This document shows, piece by piece, positions 10,333 through 21,057 of a stretch of 64,000 nt of DNA. The notes under the pieces were generated by a model. It saw nothing but the letters and a program-made list of their open reading frames with translations. It was not told the origin of the DNA and did not search any database. Numbering within the stretch: the stretch's first letter is position 1; each line of letters starts with the position of its first letter. A program made the position numbers and the translations under genes. The DNA comes from Myrica gale (lineage: Eukaryota; Streptophyta; Magnoliopsida; Fagales; Myricaceae): positions 18,915,001 through 18,979,000 of the forward strand of contig OZ005620.1 of NCBI GenBank assembly GCA_963930655.1, given 5' to 3'.

Positions 10333-10341
10333 TTAAATAAT

Positions 10342-11499
10342 TGTCACCTACACCTACACCGTTAAAGGCAAAAATCGGCCCTTAACGGTGGCGGTTTCCA
10401 GTAAACCTGCATTTATATTGGGTCATATTTAGCATATTACACACTTGACCCAATGCAATTTTTTTTCTTTTTCTTTTGGTCCATTGATCACGCATCAATA
10501 AAATCTAAAATAATGATTTATATTAGCATTAATCCTTTATCTATGCACGATCATGGAAGGATCCAACAACTGATTTCATAAAGCATATACCTTCATATTT
10601 ATCCTAAAAGATTGCATTAAAAGCTTCCTTAAGCTTGTATAGTGGTCATGAGAAGGATCCAACAACATGAAAAAAGCTTATGTAGCAAAAAGAGCAATAA
10701 CAAAGGAGATTTTCTACCAGGGGTCTTCTACAACATTTTGCACAAAAGTCAACAGAATTCGCAGTTGCATTACATCCTTCCTCTTTTCTATTTCTTAGTT
10801 CACGTGCTAGTTTGTTTTTATATTTTACTATTTTACAAGTTCACAAACGTATATACACATTAAAAAATTCCAGCAATCCACAAAATTGAATTTCAAACCC
10901 TAAAGATCACAAACAAAAGGGGAAAAGTTAAACAATAATATATGTTCCACTGCTTTGAATAGAACAAATTAAAATCAACAAACCCATTAATTTTTAACAT
11001 CATACCGAAATGAATCTCAAGCCTTGAGAGAGAGATGTGGCAAAGGCGATGAAATGTGATTGATGCATGAAGGAGGGCTTGAGGGGAGAAGAGGAAGAAG
11101 TTTTGGTCGGCGAAGGAGACGTGGCAGCCGGCAAGCGTGGTGGTCGGCGCAAGAGAGGGAGGGGGAGAGAGAGAGGCATGAGGGTAGGTGTGGCTGTGGG
11201 GGTCTGTCGAAGGGAAGGAGAAATTGGGGGGGGGGAGTTGGAGTGAATTTTTCGAAGGGGAAATGAAAAATAGGGGGAGGGTGGGGTGTTACAAATGACA
11301 TAGTTTCTCATTCGTTTTGTATAAAACATTAAAAAAAATTAGAAATTCGGTTTCCCGGTACCCGGTGTCGGGCAACCCAGGAATTGGGAATACCCCCGAG
11401 TTTTTTAAGAAATACACAATCAACACCGACACCGGTTAAGCAGGGTACCGACAACCCGGTGCCAGTGCCGATGCCACCAGAATTTTTCGGTGGCACTGA
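10342..11499. other. Unassigned repeat DNA: purine-rich tract and CCGGT-rich end
   Basis: 10342-11000 is AT-rich with nothing recognised. 11060-11280 is a strongly purine-rich tract (GGGAGAGAGAGAGGC) giving spurious long frames on both strands. 11345-11490 repeats CCGGTACCCGGTGTCGGG-like and GTGCCAGTGCCGATGCC-like words, as in the ends of some hAT elements. It borders the resumption of the LINE at about 11500. No partner end was found. Confidence 0.4.
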
Positions 11500-13915
11500 A
11501 CAACTCTACCCAAGCGTACAATCGTCTTAAATGGAATTTTATCCTACATGTCTTGAAGTGTTTGGGGTTCAGCTCTAAGTGGCAACTACTTAACTCCCAG
11601 TGCATCACGACTGTTTCTTAATCGGTGGTTTTGAACGTCAGCCCTTTAAAGGTGCTCTATCCTTCGAGAGGAATCCGTCAAGGGGATCCACTATCTCCTT
11701 TCCTCTTTATGTTGGCTGCCAAGTCTCTGTCCTGTTTCAATTTTAGGAATGAACAAAATGGTTCCGTTCATGGTACTTGGGTTGCTAGAAGAGCCCCTCC
11801 CATTAATCATCTTTCTTTTGCAGATGATTTTGATTATTTTATGTAGGGCTAATTATCATAAAGCTTAGGCGGTTGATGAGGTTCTTAGCTCTTTTTGCCA
11901 CTGGTTTGGTCAACGGGTCAATAAACGCAAATCTTGCATTGCGTTTAGTAAAAACACTAATTATGATGTTATCTCCTCTATCTTCTCTATTGTGCAAATG
12001 CATCAGATGCCACTTTCAGCAAAATATTTGGGACTCCCTCTCTATTTGGGTAACAACAAGAAGAAAAGCTTTGAAGAAGTTAAAGACGGTGGGAAAAAAA
12101 TTAGCAGAATGGAAGTCCAAAATCCTATCCCAATTTGGTTACTCTACACTCATTTAATCGATTGGTACAACCATGACCCAATATTTTATGCAGTCTTTCA
12201 TGATGCCGAAAGGTTGGTGCTCAGCTGTAGACCGTTTGATCAAAGACTTCTAGTAGGGATTCTATGCTGCAAAATTCAGAAATTTCACCCCAAAAGCTTG
12301 GGGTGCCATCTGTCAACAGAAATATCATGGAGGGTTGGGCATCCGGAATATGAAGGACGTAAATAGAGCTTTTATAGCCAAGCTTAGCTGGAAGCTTTAT
12401 ACGCAAAGGGGTGACATTTGGGCCAAAGTCTCTAAGGCTAAATATTTTCTTTCTTGCTCTTTGTTGGATTATTCTCCCAAACCTGGTGCCTCGTTAATTT
12501 GGAGAAGCTTGTGCGAAGTTAAGGATCTACTCTGTGATAATATTTGCACTTTACCTCGAAATGGTACTATGGTTGACATCCGGACTTCGCCTTGGATCTC
12601 CTCCATCCCCGGTTTCCGTCCTACATGGTTGGCAAGTGATCCTCATACCCCCTCTGCTTGTATGGTTTTTGATTTGGTGGACCCCGTTTCAGGCAGTTGG
12701 AATTTGGACTTGTTGAATCTTCTGTTCGATAACGTATCAATCCAACATATCCTTCTATTACGTCCACCTCACCATTCGGGTTATGATGAGGTCATATGGG
12801 TTGCTGATCCCAAATGCAAGTTTAGTGTGAAGAGGGTGATGAAGCAGGAGCAAGGCAAAAAGCTATTTGTTCACCCTCTCGTAAGTGATCAAGACGGGAA
12901 ACTGCTGTGGCAGATTAAAATGCAGGATAGACTGAAGCTTATTCTTTGGAAGATAGCAGCTGAGGCTCTTCCTCTTAAGAGCAACTATTTTTTCTAGAAT
13001 GGGAGCTACGAAAAACATAGATAGGAGTCTATGTCCTCTCTGTGCTAATCACGCTGAAACTGCTTTGTACTTATTTCAACATTGCCCAGTGTCCATAATT
13101 CTTTGGAGACATTCTTTTTGGCCTTTGAATATCTCCCAGCTTCCTACTTCTTCCCCAGCAGACTTGATTAAGAAACTCCTTAATGCCGATGAATCTGTGG
13201 GCATTCCTTTTTCTCAGTTGCTGATGTTTATCATTCAGGCGGCCCTCATCTTTGATGAAATTTGGTTTTCTCGGAACCGGCTCCTCCATGAAGGCACCCG
13301 CTGCATTATTAAGGACAAGTTGTCATCCTTGTCCCGTCGCTATTCAAATCATTATCTTGCTTGGCACCAAGTCCAGACCCTTGGTTGCAGACTCAGATGG
13401 GTTCCTCCTGAACCCGATTGGTTAAAGGTTAACTTTGAAGTTACCATTAGAAGTAATGGTTCTTTCCTAGCCGTCTCTTGTAGAGATTCTTCAAGTTCCC
13501 TCTGTACTGTGTATACGAAACGTTTACAGGCCACAAATTCCTTGGTTGGTGAAACTTTGGCTGTGGTAGAATTAGTGCTTGAGAACGATTGGCCTTGAGT
13601 TATTTTTGAATCGGATTCTCAACTCTTGTGCTCTGATGTTAATACTACATCTCAGTCCCTTTGCTAGCAAATTGAGGATATGGTTGGATCACTGCGCAAA
13701 GTTTTTCCCGAGCATCTAGAATTGTCGTCGGTTTGGGTTCCAAGACGTTCGAATTCTCTTGCTCATTTGCTTGCTAAATAGGCTGCTCAGTTTTGTATTA
13801 GAGGGTTTATTAGTGTTTCTTGTATTCCTAGAAGTATTGTCTGCTGCGACAATGCACCCCTGTAATCTGGTTTGTTTGTTTTAATATATTGTGAGCTTTT
13901 CGGAGGGAAAAAAAA
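11500..13915 (+). mobile_element. L1-type LINE, 3' part: RT core, zf-RVT and RNase H
   Basis: This continues the LINE that stops at 5089. It resumes in the reverse transcriptase with AYNRLKWNF, then SRGIRQGDPLSPFLFML (about 11663-11715) and the catalytic-region remnant HLSFADDF (about 11808). It continues through the region before the zinc finger (SWKLYTQRGDIWAKV), the zf-RVT domain (CPLCANHAETALYLFQHC, 13034-13090) and an RNase H-like domain to about 13780. The tail ends near an A-run at about 13909. Multiple stops and frame changes make it dead. About 40 residues of RT are missing at the junction, so deletion accompanied or followed the insertions. Confidence 0.85.
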
Positions 13916-13918
13916 CCT

Positions 13919-14634
13919 CCTCAGCTACGACTCAGTAGTATAGATGACTCTTTCCCTTCCATTAAGATGGGTTAGAATGCGTCGAACATCAACAATCCAA
14001 TGTATATCTCGTGTTTACCTAACATCATTAACTGATAGGAGTCTCTTGGCACGGATCATGGACTCATACTTCTGCCAAATCAACCTTCACCTCTTGGATA
14101 TTGATCTTTTCATAAGCAAAAAACGTTTTTGTATTGGACTCGAGTTTACATTTTGAGTTTGATTTAGGACTCATATATAGTTGTTGTATCTAAAGTTGCT
14201 ATAAACTATTAATTTCATACAATTTTTAAGTAGAGAGAGAATATAGATTAGAATTGTTTCAATGTCTGAAGATATCCATTCCAAGAAGAGTATGATTATT
14301 ACCGTTTAGTTTAATTATTAGGGTAATTATGAAGGAGGTCATTAGATTTTAATTAGGAAATGGTTCTAAATCGATAAAATATCAAAGTAATGCCCAGGAA
14401 AATACCCAGGTTTTAGGAAAACATTTGACGTCATGTGGAATTAAAGAATTTTCCATTCGTTCCAGACATGACTCTTTATGCTGGACCCCCCTGTAAGATG
14501 GTTTGGTCGTCAAAATTATAGGCCTTCTGAACGAAACAAGGTCTAGTCCACTTGAGCAGGCCGGGCATTCAGCCCCTTGAGGATCCTTTGATCGTGCGGC
14601 ATGTCGCTTCTCGATTCTGGGCCTTCTATTGGAC
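13919..14634. other. Intergenic DNA without recognised gene
   Basis: AT-rich sequence with no domain, RNA gene or clear repeat structure visible on either strand. Confidence 0.45.
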
Positions 14635-15085
14635 GAAGGGGTTCAACGGCTTACAATTTTTTTTCTTTCATGATGCAAAAAATTATCTTAGAGTTACAAT
14701 ATCAAAAATTAAAGATTAAAAGCATTAAACATATTAGAATACATATACCGTATTATGTACTGCTACTAAGAGTTGACAATTACATCCTACGCTTTTGCAT
14801 CTTTTGAAAATGTTGCAAAATGACTTCATTCTCAATAATTTTAAAAACTTCTTGCTCAATGTACACTACCATGCAAACAGTTTTTATTGAAGTGATCTTA
14901 ATTATCATTAGCTTCTTTTCTTATATCTCATAGGTGCTACCAATTTTTTGGGCCACCCTCAGAGTCTTTGATTTGATAATTATCCAGTTTATGTGAGACG
15001 AGAAAATGTATAGACTTTAAGATTAATCGAGATGCACATAATTTGGTTTAGACACCCAGTTAAACAAAACAATTAGTTTTTAAAC
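14635..15085. repeat. Second copies of two dispersed repeats, adjacent
   Basis: 14675-14890 matches 5655-5880 (ATTATCTTAGAGTTACAAT..., AAAATGTTGCAAAATGACTT). 14935-15080 matches 645-800 (TCTTTGATTTGATAATTATC, TAGACACCCAGTTAAAC). The two repeats are separate elsewhere but neighbours here. They may be two ends of one element type or two insertions. Confidence 0.65.
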
Positions 15086-16164
15086 CTACAGATCATGGGC
15101 TGACCCAAACAACTTGCAGCCCTTCACAAAACTCCTTAATTGAACATGGGCTTAAACTTAGTGTTTATAAATAGGCCCAACATATTGTACGCCCTGCACC
15201 ACTTTACTCACAAAACTCACATAAATTTACTTTATTTCTCCTACGCAAGGAAAAATAATCTAATTTTTGTCGGATTTCATCTTTACCCTTTACCTTAAAT
15301 ATTTAGCTCCAAACTTGAGATGTGGAGGGGCTTTTTATAGCTTGAAATTTCCTAGAACATATAGAGTTGGCCTGGGCCTATGGTCTGGGTCTATGGGGGT
15401 CGGGCCCCATGGGCCCAGGCCAACTTATGAATAATAATAAAAAAAATTACACAAATATTTTTTTTGGGATGCAAGGGGTGGCGGCCACCCAAGGAAAAAA
15501 AAAGTCGTCACAATTGGTGAAAATGTCTTTTTTTTTTCAAATGAAGAGGTATCCTCTGGTGATGAAGAGGTACAAGTTCGATGAAAATGTATCTTTTCCG
15601 ACGAGAGGTACTTGTTCACGAAGAGACACCTGTTGACAAAGAGTCGCCACAATTGGTGAAAAAGTCTCAACATCTATAAATAGTCATCCTCATTTGCATA
15701 ATTTATATAACAATGAAGAAATGTACCAAATCTCTCTTTTTCTTCTAAGCATTCTGCACTCCAACAAACATATTTATTCCTTAAATTATCATATTCTATT
15801 TACTGCAGAAGTAGAATTATGATTTATTTCTGATTTCTTAACTACAACAGTACAATCTGAGAGTATTCTAGTCTAACTTTGTTATTGCAAAACGCCTTTT
15901 AAACAACAGATTAATAATCTGAGCTTCATTGAATAATGGAAGCGAACTTGCTTTAACCCATCAAAGAATTTGGCAAAACCAGGAAATCAGAAATAGCAAA
16001 GAATAGAAGCTTCCATCCAACCTATTACACAGTGTCAATATCAATTCATGACAAATTAGGGATAACCACTAGCGTAGACGAGTCAAAATCCCCACCCATA
16101 GCTTTGAAAACTCCAAAAAAAGAAAAACACATTCTCAAAACCACAAAATTAATTAGTATCTAGA
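15086..16164. other. Intergenic DNA with a GC-rich palindrome
   Basis: Contains a promoter-like GTTTATAAATAGGCCC at about 15164-15180 with no convincing gene behind it. It also contains a palindrome around 15371-15422 (GGCCTGGGCC...GGGCCCAGGCC). The rest probably includes the 3' untranslated region of the bZIP gene read on the minus strand (about 15900-16164). Confidence 0.45.
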
Positions 16165-17823
16165 TCACCCGGCAGCACCAGGATCAGCCCTAGAGCTTGT
16201 TTTCATTAGATGATGATTGGTTTCAGAGTTAGAATTCTCGAGGGATTCGCATGATTTGCACTCGCAGTATCAGAGTTGTCAGGATTATTCTTCAAACTGT
16301 TTGGTGGGTTAAACCAGCTTCTCTGCTAGAGGAAACCATCCCTTCTTGCTGCCCTACCTGTGTATTTTTCAACTTCTCCTGCAAAATGAAACTCACGTAA
16401 GCTTCGACTAGAAAACCCCAAAAAAAAAAAAAACTCATGTAAGCTTCAGCTGCAAACAAGCGCCAATGCAGCTTTAAAGGAGAGAAGAGAATGAATCCGA
16501 AAAATGCTCAAATGCACACCGTCAGGATAAAATCACATTAATACCCAATGTATAGTCTTCAGCCAGGCTTTAGTGCCCATTCACATTTCCTGATATCCCA
16601 ATTTAAGTGACCAAATAGCATTTGCAAACAAACCAATCAGAACAGATCCATTACCAAAAAGATCTTCTCAAATCCGAAGCAACTAAAATGCCACCTAAAG
16701 TCTAGCCACAGCTTGATTACACTCATGCCAGTCCAGTTAAAATATAATATTCCTGTTTGCAATAAGAACTGCCACTGGTACTGGAATCCAGCCTTAAGTC
16801 CACACTGTATACTAAGAATCAAACCTGTGGAAAAGTTGTTCACAAAGTGAAAGACAATAGGCTCACTAGCATCAAAGATGCACAAAGTCTAGATAGAAAT
16901 GAACACAGTTCTGTGAGTAAGTACCATTAATGCAGCATTTTCGAGCCTCAATTTTTCTGAGTTCTCTTTCAGCTGATCTATTTCAGTTTTAAGGGCTGTA
17001 TTCTCCACATACAGGGAGTCATATCTTGTCTTCAGTTCGTCCACTTCAGCCTGTTTCCTCAACCTAGACTTCCTTGCGGATTCCCTGTTAGCCTGTTTTC
17101 TTCTCTCTCGTTTCAGCTGCTTTTCTCCCTGGGGAAATAAAATGTCCAGGATGAGCAGTGAAACTGCACAGAGCACTCCTAGACTATCATCGAAAAATTG
17201 TATTTACACTCCAATTCAAACAAAACTCAATGGCAGCACTAGAACAATGTTTAAGCAAAACTGCCCTGCAGGCCGTAAATTAACTGTCTCGACTTACTCT
17301 TGGTCGCAAAATCAGGTGGTGCTTGGGTGCCAAATTTTGGCCCTAATAACTACAAAAAATTCTCTACCCCCCATCAAATCATCTCTTTTCACTGCAAATA
17401 AATATAAAAAAATTATTCAAATCATCTCTCTTTTCACTTTTTCACCAACTCCAACACCCCAAAATTTTAACACTTACACCACCTTAGTGAAACTTTCATT
17501 AATCCCATGGTTCGTAATTCAGACCAGTAATTGAAAGTAATCAAGATAACAATTTTTATCCCCATATGAAACAACACATTATTAACATCATTGTTGAGCA
17601 AACAAGGTGCAGATATTTCATACCTTACCCAAACCTTCAAAAGGAAGTCCTGCACCAGAACGAACAGAGGGAACACCAGTATCTATTTTCTCGTTTGGCA
17701 ATTCAATGGGGATTTCTGCAATATTAGCGGAGGCAGGAGCACTTTTGGAAACTCTAGTGGCCGCTCCATTTGCTTTCTCTTCAATTGAGAGACTGACCTG
17801 GGTAAGGAATTTCATGCTGTCAT
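16165..17823 (-). pseudogene. GBF-type bZIP transcription factor, N-truncated and C-frameshifted
   Basis: Three minus-strand exons are joined by good splice sites: 17624-17823, 16925-17128 and 16165-16378. The middle exon is a full bZIP. Its basic region reads [20 protein letters not shown], followed by a leucine zipper ([20 protein letters not shown]). This closely resembles plant G-box binding factors GBF2/GBF3, which bind CACGTG in the nucleus. The first exon (AT then GACAGCATGAAA) begins in mid-codon. No exon for the proline-rich N-terminus was found, although CT-rich leader-like sequence lies at 19.2-19.34 kb. The last exon starts EKLKNTQ and meets a stop after 28 codons. The other frames then give DNSDTASANHAN and finally SSRADPGAAG, the GBF-like C-terminus, so frameshifts are present. 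It could be a short bZIP or a decaying gene. Confidence 0.7.
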
Positions 17824-18403
17824 CTGTCACCCAAATGATTAAGTAAACAAATTAGTCAGCATGAGTGATTGCTAGCATCTTCCAGTTATTTATTTAACCA
17901 TCAACAGGGCCCACCCTTCGAGTTAACCCAAATGCAAGAGTCCCTTTAACAAAGCTCACCTCTCTAGTCAAAGGATCCACCATACTTACACTTCAAATGG
18001 TAAATATAACTTATCACTACAAACTTAATTGTACCAGTAGATAGCTTACTCTCAGACTCATTTCTCGTCCAAGTTGGCATGCCTATTAAAACAATTATTA
18101 CTTGAAGTTCATGTACTCCAATTTCGTGAAGTCATCAACATAAAGGAATCCAATGGGACAGGGATAGAGAGAGGGAGTTTTGAACAAATATACAGATCTA
18201 TTAAAATGCAGTCCTCACTTCAGCGTTTCCTGCATTTGTATCTCTCAGACCATCAGCTCCACATTCAGAACTGCATTCAACCACAAAATTGCAAGTTATT
18301 TAGATTTTAGACTCGAAAAGAAAAGAATCGAACAACTGGAAGCTGCCAAATGAAGTAGGACGGTAAGCTCACCATCTTTTTGAGCTTACCACCGGGCACC
18401 CAC

Positions 18404-18440
18404 CCTACACCACCCCCCCCCCCCCCCCCCCAAAAAAAAA
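18404..18440. repeat. Poly-C / poly-A tract
   Basis: A run of C's of about 19 bp (with CACC before it) is followed directly by a run of A's. It is a low-complexity tract in the presumed 5' intron or upstream region of the bZIP gene and is prone to sequencing error. Confidence 0.8.
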
Positions 18441-19119
18441 TGAAAAAGAAAAGAGAAACCAAAAAAGTAAATTAAAAATAAACAAGACACCAAAAAACAA
18501 TATATACACATTAAAGGCAAAGAATATCTTTAAGGCCCATAAACCCCTGTGATTGCTTCGGAAAATGTTAAAAGGTGATACTTCTCGCACGAAAAAAAGG
18601 GGACACGTTATGAGTAAATGAAGTGCACTCTACACAGGCGGCGCCATATACAAAATACCAACACATCAACACCAACTAGGCATCAAGACTACTGAAGCTC
18701 ATTCCAGGGCCAAATGTTCATGCCCGAGAACGCCACAGTTTGGCTCAGTCTTACAAAGTTAGTAGTTATATGAGTAAAACATCTCGGATTTATGCATTTT
18801 TTGACAATCCAAAAGTCAAGTACAATTTACAATTTGAGGATCAAAGCAAGCTCGTAAGCACAAGAAAGAGGCATACTCTTAATAAAGTAAGCAAACACTA
18901 GTAACCACGACTCGAACCCTTTCAACCTTTGAAGTAACAATAATTAACTACCCAACAATAAACAAAACTTAAGCCCCAAAGACACAAGAAATTGCCGTCT
19001 AATATCATACGACGATTCGTCATCTATAAGATTACAACTAACTACTTCGAGAATGCAATAGAATTAGAGATATCACACAATCACTAATAAACGTACCCAA
19101 ATTTGAAATGCCAGAAGCA

Positions 19120-19340
19120 CCGTGTATCAAAGAGATCTGAAGGAAACCATTCGAACAGACAAGGGAAACCTAGCCCTAGCTCCTAAATCTTTAGTAATCA
19201 GGATTTCCGGGAATCGGAGGGAAAAAGGGGTTTATTGTGCGAGAGAGAGAGAGAGAGAGGGGGGGTGGGGGCGAAGCAACTCGGTACTGACGCGGCGAGT
19301 AGTGGTTCGCCGTGAAAAACTGCAGGAGCAAGGTGGTGTG
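19120..19340 (-). promoter_or_regulatory. Possible 5' leader/promoter-proximal region of the bZIP gene
   Basis: On the minus strand this is a CT-rich stretch with a (CT)n microsatellite (19237-19259), followed by leader-like sequence and a potential donor (ATTTGG/GTACG at about 19095). Pyrimidine-rich leaders are common in plant genes, and it lies upstream of the bZIP exons. No TATA box was identified. The link to the gene is inferred from position. Confidence 0.35.
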
Positions 19341-19659
19341 ACTCTATGATTGGCTCGTGACCGTCGGCATGGGACCCCGTGTTGCTTTACCGTCGATGTG
19401 TCAGAAGATTATTAGCGTGAGGTAGCTTAAGGTGAGGGTTTTTTTTATTTTTTTTTTCGGTGAGGGCTTCAAAGGGGTGCAAAAGAGTTAGCACAAGCCA
19501 CAAATTTCAAATGGGGGTGTTTTGGGGTGGGGGATTTCAATCCCTCGACGTTTCTAAGCAATTATATAATAAATTTTCTATCTTTATTAAATAAAATAAT
19601 ATTATAATATTTAATTAAAGATTCTCTTTTCACTTTTAATCAAATTCTATAAAATATAA

Positions 19660-19915
19660 CCCCAAAAGGTTGACCTGAGTGGTGAATGCTTGGGGCCTAG
19701 GGGTTTGCTCCCCCTGAGGTTCCAAGTTCGAATCCTCTCAGGTGCAAACAACTCATTGGGGTCACTTCCTCAGCGAAGCTGGACTTAACTGACATGTGTG
19801 GTTTGGGAGGGTTGCACGGCCCAAGATTTGTCGTGACGTTAAACCCATCTCGTGTGTATACTGGATAAGGTTCGTCCGAACTCGGTGCACGTGGTTGGGT
19901 GCTCGGATTTCCCTC
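19660..19915 (+). mobile_element. tRNA-derived SINE
   Basis: The head contains a polymerase III box A-like TGACCTGAGTGG (19671) and a box B-like AGTTCGAATCC (19725), at roughly tRNA spacing. A non-tRNA body follows, ending near CTCATCACCCAAAAATTC. It cannot be a functional tRNA because the acceptor and anticodon stems do not close. Target duplications were not resolved. Confidence 0.6.
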
Positions 19916-21057
19916 ATCACCCAAAAATTCTATATCTTTACTTTTTTTCACAAACTTCAATATCCAATATTTTTGACTCCCAACATTTTTACATTTTTAC
20001 CTCAATCTTCTCTCTTCTATTTTTACATTTTCTTGAAGAATGCCTTGGCGGGTCAGTAGTTAAAAGGAGTTTTTCACAGGTTAGACAAATCGTGTTTAGA
20101 GATAACTATTACTATCGGACGAGTTTTTTTTACTTTACTGTGGGCATGCTTGCATTTATAATTTTTTTTAAAAAAATTTGATAATGTTGTAAAAATTGAG
20201 ATAGATTAGAATTTAATTAAATTTTTTTAAAAAGTAGAGAAATTTTAAAATATGTTTGAGAGATGTGGAAAATTAGTATTATAAAAATTTATATAAAAAA
20301 GTAAAGATAAATAAATCTGAATAATTTTTTTATATATATTTATTGTGATGGAAAGAGAGAATTTGATGGAAGAGGCTCAAGAAAGATATGATTTTGATTT
20401 TTTTAAAAAAATTAAAATTAAAATATAAAGAAAAAAAATATTGTAGGATCTGGTTTGAAAATCGAACAAATTAAAAATTTTGAAACCATCTAAAAATTCT
20501 TAAAAACCTAAAAAATTTCTACAAAATCTGGTTTGCAAACATGCACATTAGCTCATAGCTGTAAGGTCGATAGATGTGATAAAATTGTTATCACATTAAA
20601 AAGTCTCTTCAGTGAGTTTTCTTTATTTCTTCTTATTATCCTCCCTCCTCTTCAACAAGTTCCAAATTTCAATACTTTTTGAGGAACACAAATAACTAAA
20701 AATCTTCAAAATCCAATAATACAGAAATAGGATGGAAATAGAGTTGGTTATAATACATCATCTTTGGAAAAATGCAAGCGACTTTGAAACCCTTCAAGGA
20801 TGAGAACTAAGTTTCCTGTATCCATTGCTGTAGCTAGCCTATTGACAAATACGGATCAGCAGGCTACGATCTGTACTCAAATCTCTTACGTCGAGAAATC
20901 CATGTTTTTGAATTTTGAGACTGCTGGGATCAGTTCTAGCCAGAAGAAATCCCTCCCTGATTCGCCTTAAAAACACAACGGAGGTGAAGAAGAATTTTCT
21001 TCCCTTGTTGTATATACCGATTGTTCCGCTAGTTCATTATTGAAGGCAATTTTCAAG
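19916..21057. other. AT-rich spacer between bZIP and HPGT genes
   Basis: Very AT-rich (notably 20160-20520), without recognised genes. The last few hundred bases are probably the 3' untranslated region of the HPGT gene on the minus strand. Confidence 0.5.

Noticed and set aside
11000-11329. Open frames of about 100 aa on both strands
   Set aside because: A purine-rich tract (GGGAGAGA type) produces proline/serine or arginine/glycine-rich pseudo-proteins without domain or codon signal.
19665-19740. Possible tRNA gene
   Set aside because: Box A and box B are present but the cloverleaf stems do not form, and a long non-tRNA body follows; it fits a SINE.
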